This document shows, in pieces, positions 47,056-56,237 of a stretch of DNA of 64,000 bases. This DNA is from Actinomyces wuliandei (GTDB lineage Bacteria > Actinomycetota > Actinomycetes > Actinomycetales > Actinomycetaceae): contig NZ_CP025227.1 in NCBI RefSeq assembly GCF_004010955.1, forward strand, positions 2,418,001 through 2,482,000, written 5' to 3'. The notes under the pieces were generated by a model. It ran no database searches, was not told the DNA's origin, and worked only from the letters and a program-made list of their open reading frames with translations. Each line of letters starts with the position of its first letter. Positions within the stretch are counted from its first letter, which is position 1. The position numbers were made by a program, and so were the translations under genes.

Positions 47056-47847
47056 ATGAGGGACTGGCTGTACCTGGTGGTCGGCGTGGTCCTGGGGGCG
47101 GTCTTTGTCGCCTACTGGGCGCTGGCCATGTTCTCCGACTCCGGCGTGGCCCGGCTCATCCGCGAGCTCGACGCCGAGTGGCTCCGTCACGGCATCGACC
47201 ACAGGAACTCCACCGCCCTGTCCATGCCCGCTTGCGGCATACTGAGTTTTGCTGCTGCACCCCTGATGGTGCTGGACATGAATGACGTCCGCATCAAGAA
47301 CCTTGTGGACACTCTCGGCACCATCGGCACAGTCTCGCTCCTGGTCACATTCATCGGTTTCCTCCCGGTGAGGCTGCCCCGGTGGATGTACCCCCAGTGG
47401 CGGGAGGCCCGCCGCGCCCAGAAGCGCCACCACCGCATCACCACCACCAGCGGGCTGGACCCCCACGCCACCGCCCGCCTGGACCCCCACGCCACCACCA
47501 CCAGCCCCCTCACAACCAGCACCGCCACCACCACCGGCCCCGACCCCCAGGCCATCCCCTGGCCGCCACCGGAGTGGCACAAGACCAAGAAGGACAGGCC
47601 CACCACCCTGACAGGCCGGATCACCCACGCCCTGACCACCACCGCAGGCAACATCGTCTTCACCGTGGCAATGATCGCCTTCCTCGCACCCGCCATCCTC
47701 ATCTCCGCCGCCCTGGGCCAGTGGAGCGTCTACATCACCGTCCCCATAGCCCTCACCATCTTCATCGCCGCCGTCGTCGCCCTCCAAGACCACCGAAAAA
47801 GACACAAGAAGAAACACGCGTCCCGCCACCCCCGAGAGGAGCCGTGA
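47056..47847 (+). CDS. Membrane protein, candidate immunity protein 1
   Basis: 263 residues from the ATG at 47056 (GAGAGGAG upstream; an in-frame GTG at 47053 is also possible). About four membrane helices: residues 5-26, a variable hydrophobic stretch 62-100, NIVFTVAMIAFLAPAILISA, and VYITVPIALTIFIAAVVAL; a His/Thr/Pro-rich loop with DPHAT repeats lies between. It is almost identical to the next gene except for residues 62-94 and the C-terminus. The position behind a toxin candidate suggests protection of the producer. Its stop overlaps the next start (TGATG). Confidence 0.6.
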   Translation: MRDWLYLVVGVVLGAVFVAYWALAMFSDSGVARLIRELDAEWLRHGIDHRNSTALSMPACGILSFAAAPLMVLDMNDVRIKNLVDTLGTIGTVSLLVTFIGFLPVRLPRWMYPQWREARRAQKRHHRITTTSGLDPHATARLDPHATTTSPLTTSTATTTGPDPQAIPWPPPEWHKTKKDRPTTLTGRITHALTTTAGNIVFTVAMIAFLAPAILISAALGQWSVYITVPIALTIFIAAVVALQDHRKRHKKKHASRHPREEP

Positions 47848-48623
47848 TGAGGGACTGGCTGTGCCCGGTGGGTTGCGTGGTCCTGGGGGTGGTCTTTGTC
47901 GCCTACTGGGCGCTGGCCATGTTCTCCGACTCCGGCGTGGCCCGGCTCATCCGCGAGCTCGACGCCGAGTGGCTCCGTCACGGCATCGACCACAGGAACT
48001 CCACCGCCCTGTCCATGCCCGCTTGCGGCACGATCTCCCTGGTCGGCGCACCGCTTTGGGTGATCGACAATGTTCGCCACGAGTCCCTGTACATCAGTCT
48101 GTCGCTTATCGGCCTTTTCTTCCTCCTGGTCACATTCATCGGTTTCCTCCCGGTGAGGCTGCCCCGGTGGATGTACCCCCAGTGGCGGGAGGCCCGCCGC
48201 GCCCAGAAGCGCCACCACCGCATCACCACCACCAGCGGGCTGGACCCCCACACCACCGCCCGCCTGGACCCCCACGCCACCACCACCGGCCCCGACCCCC
48301 AGGCCATCCCCTGGCCGCCACCGGAGTGGCACAAGACCAAGAAGGACAGGCCCACCACCCTGACAGGCCGGATCACCCACGCCCTGACCACCACCGCAGG
48401 CAACATCGTCTTCACCGTGGCAATGATCGCCTTCCTCGCACCCGCCATCCTCATCTCCGCCGCCCTGGGCCAGTGGAGCGTCTACATCACCGTCCCCATA
48501 GCCCTCACCATCTTCATCGCCGCCGTCGTCGCCCTCCAAGACCACCGAGACAAGCGACGGCGGCAGAAGCGACGCAAGCGCAGGCCCCCAGCCAGCCAGG
48601 CCCAACCACCCCATCAGCCATAA
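47847..48623 (+). CDS. Membrane protein, candidate immunity protein 2 (tandem paralogue)
   Basis: 258 residues from the ATG at 47847. Apart from four substitutions near the N-terminus, residues 1-61 match the preceding protein; 62-92 are different (TISLVGAPLWVIDNVRHESL here); from LLVTFIGFLP onward they match again except for a 10-residue deletion in the DPHAT loop and a different, Lys/Arg-rich C-terminus. The coding DNA outside these places is almost unchanged, so the duplication is recent and the divergence is focused. This is what is seen when immunity genes are diversified to match different toxins. Confidence 0.6.
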   Translation: MRDWLCPVGCVVLGVVFVAYWALAMFSDSGVARLIRELDAEWLRHGIDHRNSTALSMPACGTISLVGAPLWVIDNVRHESLYISLSLIGLFFLLVTFIGFLPVRLPRWMYPQWREARRAQKRHHRITTTSGLDPHTTARLDPHATTTGPDPQAIPWPPPEWHKTKKDRPTTLTGRITHALTTTAGNIVFTVAMIAFLAPAILISAALGQWSVYITVPIALTIFIAAVVALQDHRDKRRRQKRRKRRPPASQAQPPHQP

Positions 48624-48668
48624 CCGCCACACCCTCAGACCCAGACAGCATCACCGCAGGAGCACCGT

Positions 48669-49232
48669 ATGAGCCAGACCGACCCTCCCGAGCAGCTGAC
48701 CAGGCGGCTGCTCGGCAACACTGTCAGCATGGCGGCGCCCGAGACCTGGGACCAGCTCGACGCCACAGCCCTGGCAGACATCACCCGCACTATCGCACTG
48801 CCCGCCGACTCAGCTCCCGACGCCCTGGACCTGGTGTGCGCCGGCCCTTCTGGTGTCCCAGGATTCGCCGACAACTGCGTGGTCACCGCCGTCAGCCTCC
48901 CCACCACGACCTCTGACGCGGAATGGTTCCAGGAGTCCAGCGCCCAGGTCCTGGCCGCGATCCCGGGCGTGCGCCCGATCGACATGGCGCAGTGGAACGG
49001 TGACCACGTCACCGGTCTCATGCGCAGCGGCGTCTACATCATGGACAACCGCTCCCTCACCTTCACCCAGTGGTCCTGGGTCCAGGGGCCAGTCTTCCTG
49101 GACACCGGAGTCCGGCGAGGCATGACCGCCACCTTCACCACCCCCACCCTCACCTGTGGGACCTCACTGCCTCTCTTCACGGAGATGGCGGACACGCTCA
49201 ATGTCTTTGCCGACCCCGACACCGCCCCCTAG
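48669..49232 (+). CDS. LpqN/DUF1795-like protein of the ESX island
   Basis: 187 residues from the ATG at 48669 with CAGGAG upstream. No signal peptide or membrane helix. The pattern LLGNTVSMAAPETWDQLD at the start and RSLTFTQWSWVQGPVFLDTG near the end is reminiscent of the PsbP/LpqN-like fold found in actinobacterial ESX-associated and lipoprotein families. A role as a chaperone or accessory factor for the effector is inferred from context only. Confidence 0.45.
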   Translation: MSQTDPPEQLTRRLLGNTVSMAAPETWDQLDATALADITRTIALPADSAPDALDLVCAGPSGVPGFADNCVVTAVSLPTTTSDAEWFQESSAQVLAAIPGVRPIDMAQWNGDHVTGLMRSGVYIMDNRSLTFTQWSWVQGPVFLDTGVRRGMTATFTTPTLTCGTSLPLFTEMADTLNVFADPDTAP

Positions 49233-49240
49233 GAGCCCCC

Positions 49241-50044
49241 ATGGCACAGCTCAGCCTCACCGCAGACACGCCCGTAGCCGTGCTCAACGACGCCGAGTGG
49301 CTCTCCGTACGAGCCCTCTGCCTGGGCGGCCAGGTCCCCCAGGACCGCACCGCCAGCCGCCTGAGACGGGCCGGAGTCCTTGACGACCTCGGTATCACCC
49401 GGCAGGCCGCCCCCGCCTTCCAGGGGGTGCCTGCGGCAACACGGCACCTGGAAGTGACGCGTATCGAGCCGACAGCCCCGGAGAGACTGGTGGAGGCCTG
49501 GATCAGCCCAGCACGCACCACCGTCGTCAAGCACGAGCGCGACGGCCTGCACGTCTACGGCCTGGACGCCTGCGAGGTGCCCTCAGCCTTCGCCGAGCTC
49601 CTCGACCTCGGCCCCCGTGACAACGTCGACCTCGGCCCGCACCACCTGCCCGCCGAGATCATCACGCTCCTTGACTCCGGTGACGTCACAGCCCTGGACG
49701 CCGCGCTCTCCCAGCTGGCAGACACCCTCGACACCGGGGGTGAGCCGGGAGAGCCTGGCGGCCCCACCCCGCTGACCGAGGGGTTCAAGCACCGCACCTG
49801 GTCCCTGTCGCTCATCAGCACCCGCATCCTGGGGCTCGAAGGGTGGCAAGTGGCTGACTCCCTCAACACCCTGTCCGTCCCCGAGTGCCTGTACGACCTC
49901 CAGGTCGAGACCCCCACCTCGCCCCCGCTTGCCGGCCTGCGGGCGCAGAAGTCCCGGGGTGGGGCGGAGCTGGTCTTGGAGCCCATCTCCTCCATTATGG
50001 CCTGGGGTGCTGTCAGCCCCTGGTTCTTTCCTCCCCGGTCCTGA
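49241..50044 (+). CDS. EspG-like ESX chaperone candidate
   Basis: 267 residues from the ATG at 49241 with AGGAG five bases upstream, 8 bases after the previous stop. The sequence, LSLTADTPVAVLNDAEWLSV at the start followed by a mixed alpha/beta body (TTVVKHERDGLHVYGLD, FKHRTWSLSLISTRILG), resembles the length and secondary-structure order of EspG-type chaperones that bind PE-PPE or WXG substrates. The match is weak; it is the last gene of the island, convergent with a helicase gene. Confidence 0.4.
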   Translation: MAQLSLTADTPVAVLNDAEWLSVRALCLGGQVPQDRTASRLRRAGVLDDLGITRQAAPAFQGVPAATRHLEVTRIEPTAPERLVEAWISPARTTVVKHERDGLHVYGLDACEVPSAFAELLDLGPRDNVDLGPHHLPAEIITLLDSGDVTALDAALSQLADTLDTGGEPGEPGGPTPLTEGFKHRTWSLSLISTRILGLEGWQVADSLNTLSVPECLYDLQVETPTSPPLAGLRAQKSRGGAELVLEPISSIMAWGAVSPWFFPPRS

Positions 50045-50065
50045 CAGCCGCTCCTGACAGCCGCG

Positions 50066-51835
50066 TCACTGGCCCCTGGACCCAGATCCACCCCGCCTGC
50101 CACCGCGCAGGTGAGGGGTGCGCCGGGCTGCGCGGGATGACGCGCCAGCACCCCCAGAACCGCCCCGCCTGTCACTACCCCGGGCACGCCGTGACCTTCG
50201 GGACGCCCTCCTGCCGGACCCGGCGTGACCCGCCTGACCAGCCTGGTCGCGCCGAGCCCCCTGGACGGCCTGGACGGCGGCCCCGCCCTTGACCGCCACA
50301 CCCTCAGGCATGTCCCCGGCAGCCACAGGTGCGGCGACGTCACCGACCAGGGCAGCCACGACGTCGTCCTCGGGACGCACCCGCTCCATGTCCGCCCGGA
50401 TCCTGGCCTTGCGCAGCAGCACCTCGACGTCACGCTCCTGCTCGGGCAGGACCAGGGTGACGACCCTGCCCGCAGCCCCGGCACGCGCGGTGCGCCCCGA
50501 GCGGTGCAGGTAGGCCTTGTGCTCCGCAGGCGGGTCCACGTGCACCACCAGCTCGACGCCGCTGATGTCGATCCCCCGGGCAGCGATGTCGGTGGCCACC
50601 ATGACGTGGACCTGCCCGGTTGAGAAGGCCCGCATGGAGCGCTCCCGCGCGTTCTGGCTCATGTTGCCCTGGAGCTCCACGGCGGGGACCCCGTCGCGGG
50701 TGAGGCTGCGGGCCAGGCGCCGGGCCTGGTGCTTGGTCCGGGTGAACAGGATCCGCTGGCCTGCCCCGGAGGCCAGCCGCACCACGACAGCGTCCTTGGC
50801 CACCTTGTCAGCCACGTGCAGCACCGTGTGGTCCATAGCCTGCACGGGGGAGCTGGCGGGGTCGACGGCATGGTGGAGCGGGTCGTGCAGGAACTCACGG
50901 ACCAGCCTGTCCACACCGTTGTCCAGGGTGGCGGAGAAGAGCAGGCGCTGCCCGTGCGCGGGCGTGACCCGCAGGATTCGCCGGACACCAGGCAGGAAGC
51001 CAAGGTCCGCCATGTGGTCCGCCTCGTCCAGGACGGTGACGGCAACCTCGTCGAGGCTGACCAGCCCCTGCCCCATGAGGTCCAGGAGCCGCCCGGGACA
51101 GGCGACGACGACGTCGGCTCCCCCGGCCAGGGCGCGTTCCTGGGGCCTCTGGGAGACACCGCCGAAGACCGTCGTCACGCTCATGCCTGCCGTGGTGGCC
51201 AGGGGCCTGATGACGTCGTGGATCTGGAGGGCCAGCTCCCGGGTCGGGGCCAGGACCAGCCCCAGGGGTCGCCCTGGGCGCGCCCTGTCCTGCTCGGCCA
51301 GACGCTGGACCACCGGGAGGCTGAAGGCGAGGGTCTTTCCGCTGCCGGTCCGCCCCCGCCCCAGTACGTCGCGCCCTGCGAGCGTGTCAGGCAGGGTCGC
51401 GGCCTGGATCGGGAACGGGGTGGTAAAACCCCGGGAGCTGAGGTCGGCGGCAAGACTGGCGTCCACGCCGAGAGAGGAGAAGGAGCTCTCAGCATCGGTG
51501 AGCCCTCGGCCAGAGGTAGGTGCTTCGACAGCTCTGGGGGTCCTACCGGCTCTCGCCCGCCCGGCGGACGTGCCGGGACTGGCCGCCTCTGCTGGCGTGA
51601 CGGATCGAACGGGTCGCGCCCGCCCGGTAGGACGGGCTGCCCTCGTGGGCCTGCCAGATCGAGCAGGTGCGGCGGTCTTGGTCGGCGTAGTCGGCACAGG
51701 GGTCCTGTCAGTTGAGGGTGTCCGGCGCCACGTGCTCAACGGTGCGTCCCCGTCCAGGAGCCGCACCGGAGCAGGGCAGCGGTCTGGGGCCACGGCAGAG
51801 TGCCGGGCCAGCGCGACATTATGCCGTACGGGCAC
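50066..51835 (-). CDS. DEAD-box RNA helicase
   Basis: 589 residues. Residues about 115-500 are the helicase core: Q-motif TTPFPIQAATLP, motif I GRTGSGKT near 162, Ia PTRELA, GG, CPGRLLDLM in place of TPGR, DEAD near 263, SAT in LLFSATLDN, motif V ATDIAARGIDI and motif VI HRSGRTARAG near 440. The N-terminal 115 residues and the Arg/Gly-rich C-terminal 70 are disordered RNA-binding tails. It remodels RNA, probably in ribosome assembly or mRNA turnover. The GTG at 51835 is the first start in frame; a later one cannot be excluded. Confidence 0.93.
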   Translation of the reverse strand: MPVRHNVALARHSAVAPDRCPAPVRLLDGDAPLSTWRRTPSTDRTPVPTTPTKTAAPARSGRPTRAARPTGRARPVRSVTPAEAASPGTSAGRARAGRTPRAVEAPTSGRGLTDAESSFSSLGVDASLAADLSSRGFTTPFPIQAATLPDTLAGRDVLGRGRTGSGKTLAFSLPVVQRLAEQDRARPGRPLGLVLAPTRELALQIHDVIRPLATTAGMSVTTVFGGVSQRPQERALAGGADVVVACPGRLLDLMGQGLVSLDEVAVTVLDEADHMADLGFLPGVRRILRVTPAHGQRLLFSATLDNGVDRLVREFLHDPLHHAVDPASSPVQAMDHTVLHVADKVAKDAVVVRLASGAGQRILFTRTKHQARRLARSLTRDGVPAVELQGNMSQNARERSMRAFSTGQVHVMVATDIAARGIDISGVELVVHVDPPAEHKAYLHRSGRTARAGAAGRVVTLVLPEQERDVEVLLRKARIRADMERVRPEDDVVAALVGDVAAPVAAGDMPEGVAVKGGAAVQAVQGARRDQAGQAGHAGSGRRASRRSRRARGSDRRGGSGGAGASSRAARRTPHLRGGRRGGSGSRGQ

Positions 51836-51855
51836 GGCCTGGGCCGTGTCCCTGC

Positions 51856-52893
51856 TCAGCCCAGGAGGGCCGCCTCCAGCAGGACCACGGGCACGAAGCC
51901 TGCTGTCGTCAGCAGGACGGCGTCACGCGCCAGGTCCGTGGCCACCCCGTACCGGGAGGCATACATGAACACGTTCTGGGCGGTGGGCAGGCTGGCGGTC
52001 ACCACGGGAACCAGCAGCTCGCGCCCCTCCAGGCCCGCAGCAAGACCGAGGACCGCGGCCGTGACGGGCATAACTACCAGCTTCCAGCCCACAGCCCACC
52101 ACAGGGCCGCAGAGCCCGCGCGAGGGTCTCGACTACCAGCCCGCTCGCTGCCGCCGTCACCGGTACCCCCGTCACCACCACCCTGGGCTCCAGGCGCCTG
52201 AGGGCGCGACGGTGCGGAGCTCCTGGGGCGCAGGGGCCGGGGCGCCCCGGCCAGGCTGGCCCCCAGGGACAGCATCATGAGAGGCACCGCCACCCGTCCC
52301 AGCATGTCCAGCAGCTGGGCGAGGTAGCCGCCAGCAGTCCCGTGCAGGTCCCACCCTGCCACGTTGAGGCCCACCCCTGCTGCCACCGCCCACAACAGCG
52401 GGTTGCGCAGCGGCACGGTCAGGGTGGCGAGCCGGGAGGGGCTGCCCCGCCGCGTCACGGTGTCAAGCACCAGGAAGACGACCGGGGTGATGACCAGGAG
52501 CTGGAGCAGCAGGACCGGGGTGATGGCCGTCGTGCCCCCCAGGACCAGGACGGTCACCGGTATCCCCAGGTTGGCGGCGTTGACGTAGCCGGAGGCCAGT
52601 GCTCCCACGACCGACTCCGCCACGCTGCGCCGCAGCACCAGCCGGTGGAGGAGCCCAGCGGCAAGGACCGCCACCAGTGCGCAGGCCACGGTCGTCACGG
52701 TGGTGGCGGAGGTGACCACGCCCAGGTCCGCCTGGCTGACGGTCGTCAGCAGCAGGGCCGGGGTCGCGGCGAAGAAGCACACCCGGGTCAGGACGGCGTC
52801 GGTGTTGGCAGGCAGTGCCCGCAGACGCACCAGCAGCCACCCCACGGCGATGACCAGGCCGAAGACCCCCAGCCCGGCGACGACCTCGGCCAC
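51856..52893 (-). CDS. AEC-family (auxin efflux carrier) transporter
   Basis: 345 residues from a GTG at 52893 with GAGGG upstream. About ten membrane helices in two halves, with ASGYVNAANLGIPVTVLVLG in the first and VTASLPTAQNVFMYASRYG in the second, the substrate-crossover regions of AEC carriers. A Gly/Ser-rich loop of about 45 residues separates the halves. Relatives move organic acids, malonate or amino acids; the substrate here cannot be told. It starts 8 bases after the preceding gene. Confidence 0.9.
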   Translation of the reverse strand: MAEVVAGLGVFGLVIAVGWLLVRLRALPANTDAVLTRVCFFAATPALLLTTVSQADLGVVTSATTVTTVACALVAVLAAGLLHRLVLRRSVAESVVGALASGYVNAANLGIPVTVLVLGGTTAITPVLLLQLLVITPVVFLVLDTVTRRGSPSRLATLTVPLRNPLLWAVAAGVGLNVAGWDLHGTAGGYLAQLLDMLGRVAVPLMMLSLGASLAGAPRPLRPRSSAPSRPQAPGAQGGGDGGTGDGGSERAGSRDPRAGSAALWWAVGWKLVVMPVTAAVLGLAAGLEGRELLVPVVTASLPTAQNVFMYASRYGVATDLARDAVLLTTAGFVPVVLLEAALLG

Positions 52894-52901
52894 AGCAGCC
52901 C

Positions 52902-53879
52902 TCAGGCCTGCACGGGCACCAGGTCCACCCAGGTACCCGCGTGGTCGGAGACCAGGAAGGTACGGGTACCCCAGCCGACGGCCCTGAGCAGCGGGGCCTG
53001 ACCGGGTCCGCAAACCTGGTGCCCCTCCTGCGGCTGCCCCCGGGGGCCGGCAGGCCACGGGTCAGTCAGGACGTGGTCGATCCGGCGGGAGGGTGCCCCC
53101 GCCGGGAACGTGCAGCCCTGCCCGACCTGACGCGCCACGTTGAGGGCCTCCACCCTCTCTGCAGGCAGGTTGTAGTCCCCCGCCAGGACGTGCGGCCCGG
53201 GCAGCCGGGCCAGTGCCTCCCAGGCCCGGCGGAGCTGGCGGGCCGCCGTGTCCTGACGGGTCGCCAGGTGGGTGGAGGCGACCGAGACCTGCCTCAGGGG
53301 CGCGCTGGCCCCGCTGTCCAGCTCGATGGTGGCGGCCACCATCACCCTGCTGGAGGCAGGAGACAGACGGTAGGAGCGCGGGTCCCAGGCGCGGCCGCCG
53401 CGACGCACGACGGCGGAGGGGCCACGCCCCAGCCGGGCCACGTGCCAGCTGCTCACCGGGTGGCGGGAGAGGAGGGCGTTGCCGTACCCGATCGGCTGGG
53501 CGCCGACGGCAGCCCGCGCGGGCCCCAGCACGTCGTGGGTGGGTGCCTCCAGCTGGCTGCGCAAGGGCCGACGTCGCAGCCCCGCCACCGGCCCCGCGTA
53601 GCTGGCCGCGAACCGGTAGTAGGGCATCCCCAGGGCCTGGGCCAGCACAGCAGCCTGGTGGAGGCGTCCGGAGCGGGCCTGGTGCAGGTCCACCTCCTGG
53701 AGGGCCACCACGTCGGGAGCGAGCTCAGCGACCTGCTCGGCCAAGGCGACCAGGACCGCCCGGGCGGCACCAGGGTCGGCGATACGGGCTGCGGACAGGG
53801 AGCCTGCCAGGGCGCTGCCGTCCCCCGCCCCCGGCCCCGGCTGGCCGTGCAGGAGGTTGAGGGTGAGCACACGCAGCAC
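52902..53879 (-). CDS. Endonuclease/exonuclease/phosphatase-family protein
   Basis: 325 residues from a GTG at 53879. The fold's catalytic motifs are visible: LRVLTLNLLHG (Asn), VVALQEVDLHQA (Glu), VASTHLATR, VLAGDYNLPAERV (Asp and Asn) and LVSDHAGTWVDL (Asp-His). Members cleave phosphodiesters in DNA, RNA or lipids; the substrate is open. It has no export signal. It lies 4 bases after msrB. Confidence 0.88.
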   Translation of the reverse strand: MLRVLTLNLLHGQPGPGAGDGSALAGSLSAARIADPGAARAVLVALAEQVAELAPDVVALQEVDLHQARSGRLHQAAVLAQALGMPYYRFAASYAGPVAGLRRRPLRSQLEAPTHDVLGPARAAVGAQPIGYGNALLSRHPVSSWHVARLGRGPSAVVRRGGRAWDPRSYRLSPASSRVMVAATIELDSGASAPLRQVSVASTHLATRQDTAARQLRRAWEALARLPGPHVLAGDYNLPAERVEALNVARQVGQGCTFPAGAPSRRIDHVLTDPWPAGPRGQPQEGHQVCGPGQAPLLRAVGWGTRTFLVSDHAGTWVDLVPVQA

Positions 53880-53883
53880 GGGC

Positions 53884-54456
53884 TCAGGCCCGCCCGACCG
53901 GCCCGGGGGCACGATCCCCCTCACCCGTCGCAGGGACCTGGGAGGCCCTGGGCAGGTCGGCGTCCTCCTGCGGGGAAACCTCCCCAGCAGTCTCAGCCCC
54001 CTCGGCACCTGCCCCGGCACCTTCTCCGGCCTCCTCCGCGGCCTCAAAGGTGAGGCTGACGGAGTTCATGCAGTAACGCTGGCCGGTGGGGGTCTGGGGG
54101 GCGTCGTCGAAGACGTGCCCCAGGTGGGAGCCGCAGGCGGAGCAGCGGACCTCGGTGCGGACCATGCCGTGGGAGGTGTCCGTGCTCAAGGTGACGGCGC
54201 TGCTGTCACGGGGGTCGTAGAAGGAGGGCCACCCGCAGTGGGAGTCGAACTTGGTGGCGGAGCGGAACAGCTCTGCCCCGCAGCCGCGGCAGCGGTAGAC
54301 GCCCTCGCGGTGCTCCTCCAGCAGGGCGCCCGTGAAGGGACGCTCGGTGCCCGCCTCACGCAGCACGTGGTACTCCATGGGGGTCAGCGCGGCCCGCCAC
54401 TGGGCGTCGGTCCTGGCAGCGGCAGAGGGGTCAAGGGTCGGCTCGGTGATGGTCAT
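53884..54456 (-). CDS. msrB: Peptide methionine-R-sulfoxide reductase
   Basis: 190 residues. Zinc is bound by [11 protein letters not shown] and [16 protein letters not shown]; the substrate site has [13 protein letters not shown]; the catalytic Cys is in [12 protein letters not shown]. It reduces the R-sulfoxide of methionine and so repairs oxidised proteins. A Glu/Ala-rich C-terminal tail of about 45 residues extends past the normal end. Stand-alone MsrB; no msrA in the window. Confidence 0.96.
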   Translation of the reverse strand: MTITEPTLDPSAAARTDAQWRAALTPMEYHVLREAGTERPFTGALLEEHREGVYRCRGCGAELFRSATKFDSHCGWPSFYDPRDSSAVTLSTDTSHGMVRTEVRCSACGSHLGHVFDDAPQTPTGQRYCMNSVSLTFEAAEEAGEGAGAGAEGAETAGEVSPQEDADLPRASQVPATGEGDRAPGPVGRA

Positions 54457-54534
54457 GGCCCCATCGTCGCCCCCCGGGCAGCGGGAGGGGGGCAGCGTTC
54501 ACGCAGCGGGAACACACGGACGACACCGCTGGGC

Positions 54535-56214
54535 TCAGCGGCCCTGGGAGGGTTCTCCGGGATGACGCCTCTCAGCCTGGCTCCCAGGCCCGTCGGCCGA
54601 CCTGGCGGTCGGCTCTTCGGCAGACCCGGCAACGGGGCTGTCCACCGGCCGTCCCGCAGGCGGCCCCGCTGTCTCAGCCATGGTCTCCATCTCCGTGGTC
54701 GGGAAGACGGTCGTCGGGTCCTGGCGGGTCGGGCGGGCGGCCTGCGGCTCGGGTGCGGCCTGCTCCTGCGGGTCGCGGCGCAGCAGGCTGCGTCGGCGGG
54801 CGCGCTCACGCCGGACCCGGCGCAGCGGGGACAGGCCCTTGGCGGCCGCACGCAGCCGGGCCGCCTCGATCGGGTCGCTGGTGGCGGCGATCTGGGCAGT
54901 CACCGCTGCGGTGTCGTAGCCGCCCTCGGGATCGTCTGCCCCAGCGCCGCCGGGCACCGACTGGGGCGCCCGGCCGGAGGCGTCACCCGTCCGCAGCGCA
55001 GCCAGCTCCTCCGCCAGGCGGGCCACCTGCTCGGGCGCCGGGTCCTGGGCGACCTCCACCTGGTCGACCTCCACCCGGGTACGGGGCAGGGCGTAGGGTG
55101 CCTGCTTCTGGAACCAGGCGACAAGCTCCTCGTTGACGTAGCACTTCAGTGCCCACACGTCACTGGGGTTCGCACCGGACAAGGCGATCCTCAGGGTGAC
55201 CGACCCGCCGGAGGCGTCGATGACGTCCAGGGAGGCCTGCCGCCCGTCCCAGGCAGGGGAGGAGGCCACGATCCGGGCGAGCTCGGCCCGCACCGCCGAG
55301 ACCGGGACCCTCCAGTCCAGGTCAATGGTCAGTGTCCCGGTGGTCTGGGTGCCCCGCCGGGACCAGTTGGCGAAAGGGTTTTGGGTGAAGTGGGTGGAGG
55401 GCAGCACCAGGCGGCGGTCGTCCCAGGTGTGGACCACCACGTAGGTCAGGGTGATCTCCTCAATGGTCCCCTGCTCGTCATCGACGACGACGACGTCGTC
55501 CACCCTGATGGCGTCGGAGGTGGCCAGCTGGATGCCGGCGAAGACATTGCCCAGGGTCGACTGGGCGGCCAGGCCGGCGATGACGGAGACCAGGCCCGCC
55601 GAGGCCAGGAGGGACCCCATGGCGACACGCGCGCTGGGAAAGGTCATGACCACGCCGACCAGGCCGCACACGACGAGGACGACCTGCGCGACACGGCGCA
55701 TGATCTGGCTCTGGGTCGTGACCCTGCTGGTGCGCCCCTCGTCCCCGGAGGCCCGCACCCCGCTGACCACCGAGGCCTCCACGGCCCTGACCATGCCGAC
55801 CACCAGCCACGTCCCTGCCATGATCGAGGCGATGAGCAGCAGGCGCGAGACGACCGTGGAGGTGACGGAGTTACTCATGCTTGTCAGGGCGACCTGGACA
55901 CCAAGGTAGGCCCCCGTCATCGACCCGAAGGCGTAGGCCGCCCGGCGGCAGAATCGGGCCAGCTCGGCGTAGAGGCCACGACGTCGGCCCAGCAGCCGCA
56001 TGACGACCAGGACGACGAAGGCGACAGCCAGCCCGATAAGCGCCCCCACACCCGCGTGAACCGCAAGAGTCAGGAGGCTGATCGTGGTCTGAGTCACCGT
56101 CTCCAGGGAGACGTCCATCGTCGGGGAGTCCGAGGGAACCGGGTCGTCCGACTCCTCGGCCGCTGCCGCCAGCAGGACGGCAGCAGGCGTGGGAGGGAGG
56201 GCAGCGGAGAGCAT
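54535..56214 (-). CDS. MscS-family mechanosensitive ion channel
   Basis: 559 residues. Five or so membrane helices end in the pore helix and the MscS loop: SLLASAGLVSVIAGLAAQST followed by LGNVFAGIQLATSDAIRVDD and WDDRRLVLPSTHFTQNPFANW. The cytoplasmic vestibule domain continues to about residue 370; the C-terminal 180 residues are charged and disordered. It releases solutes when osmotic pressure falls, complementing the bet operon, which accumulates betaine. Confidence 0.93.
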   Translation of the reverse strand: MLSAALPPTPAAVLLAAAAEESDDPVPSDSPTMDVSLETVTQTTISLLTLAVHAGVGALIGLAVAFVVLVVMRLLGRRRGLYAELARFCRRAAYAFGSMTGAYLGVQVALTSMSNSVTSTVVSRLLLIASIMAGTWLVVGMVRAVEASVVSGVRASGDEGRTSRVTTQSQIMRRVAQVVLVVCGLVGVVMTFPSARVAMGSLLASAGLVSVIAGLAAQSTLGNVFAGIQLATSDAIRVDDVVVVDDEQGTIEEITLTYVVVHTWDDRRLVLPSTHFTQNPFANWSRRGTQTTGTLTIDLDWRVPVSAVRAELARIVASSPAWDGRQASLDVIDASGGSVTLRIALSGANPSDVWALKCYVNEELVAWFQKQAPYALPRTRVEVDQVEVAQDPAPEQVARLAEELAALRTGDASGRAPQSVPGGAGADDPEGGYDTAAVTAQIAATSDPIEAARLRAAAKGLSPLRRVRRERARRRSLLRRDPQEQAAPEPQAARPTRQDPTTVFPTTEMETMAETAGPPAGRPVDSPVAGSAEEPTARSADGPGSQAERRHPGEPSQGR

Positions 56215-56237
56215 GGGGACATGCTAGGCCCGCCCGC

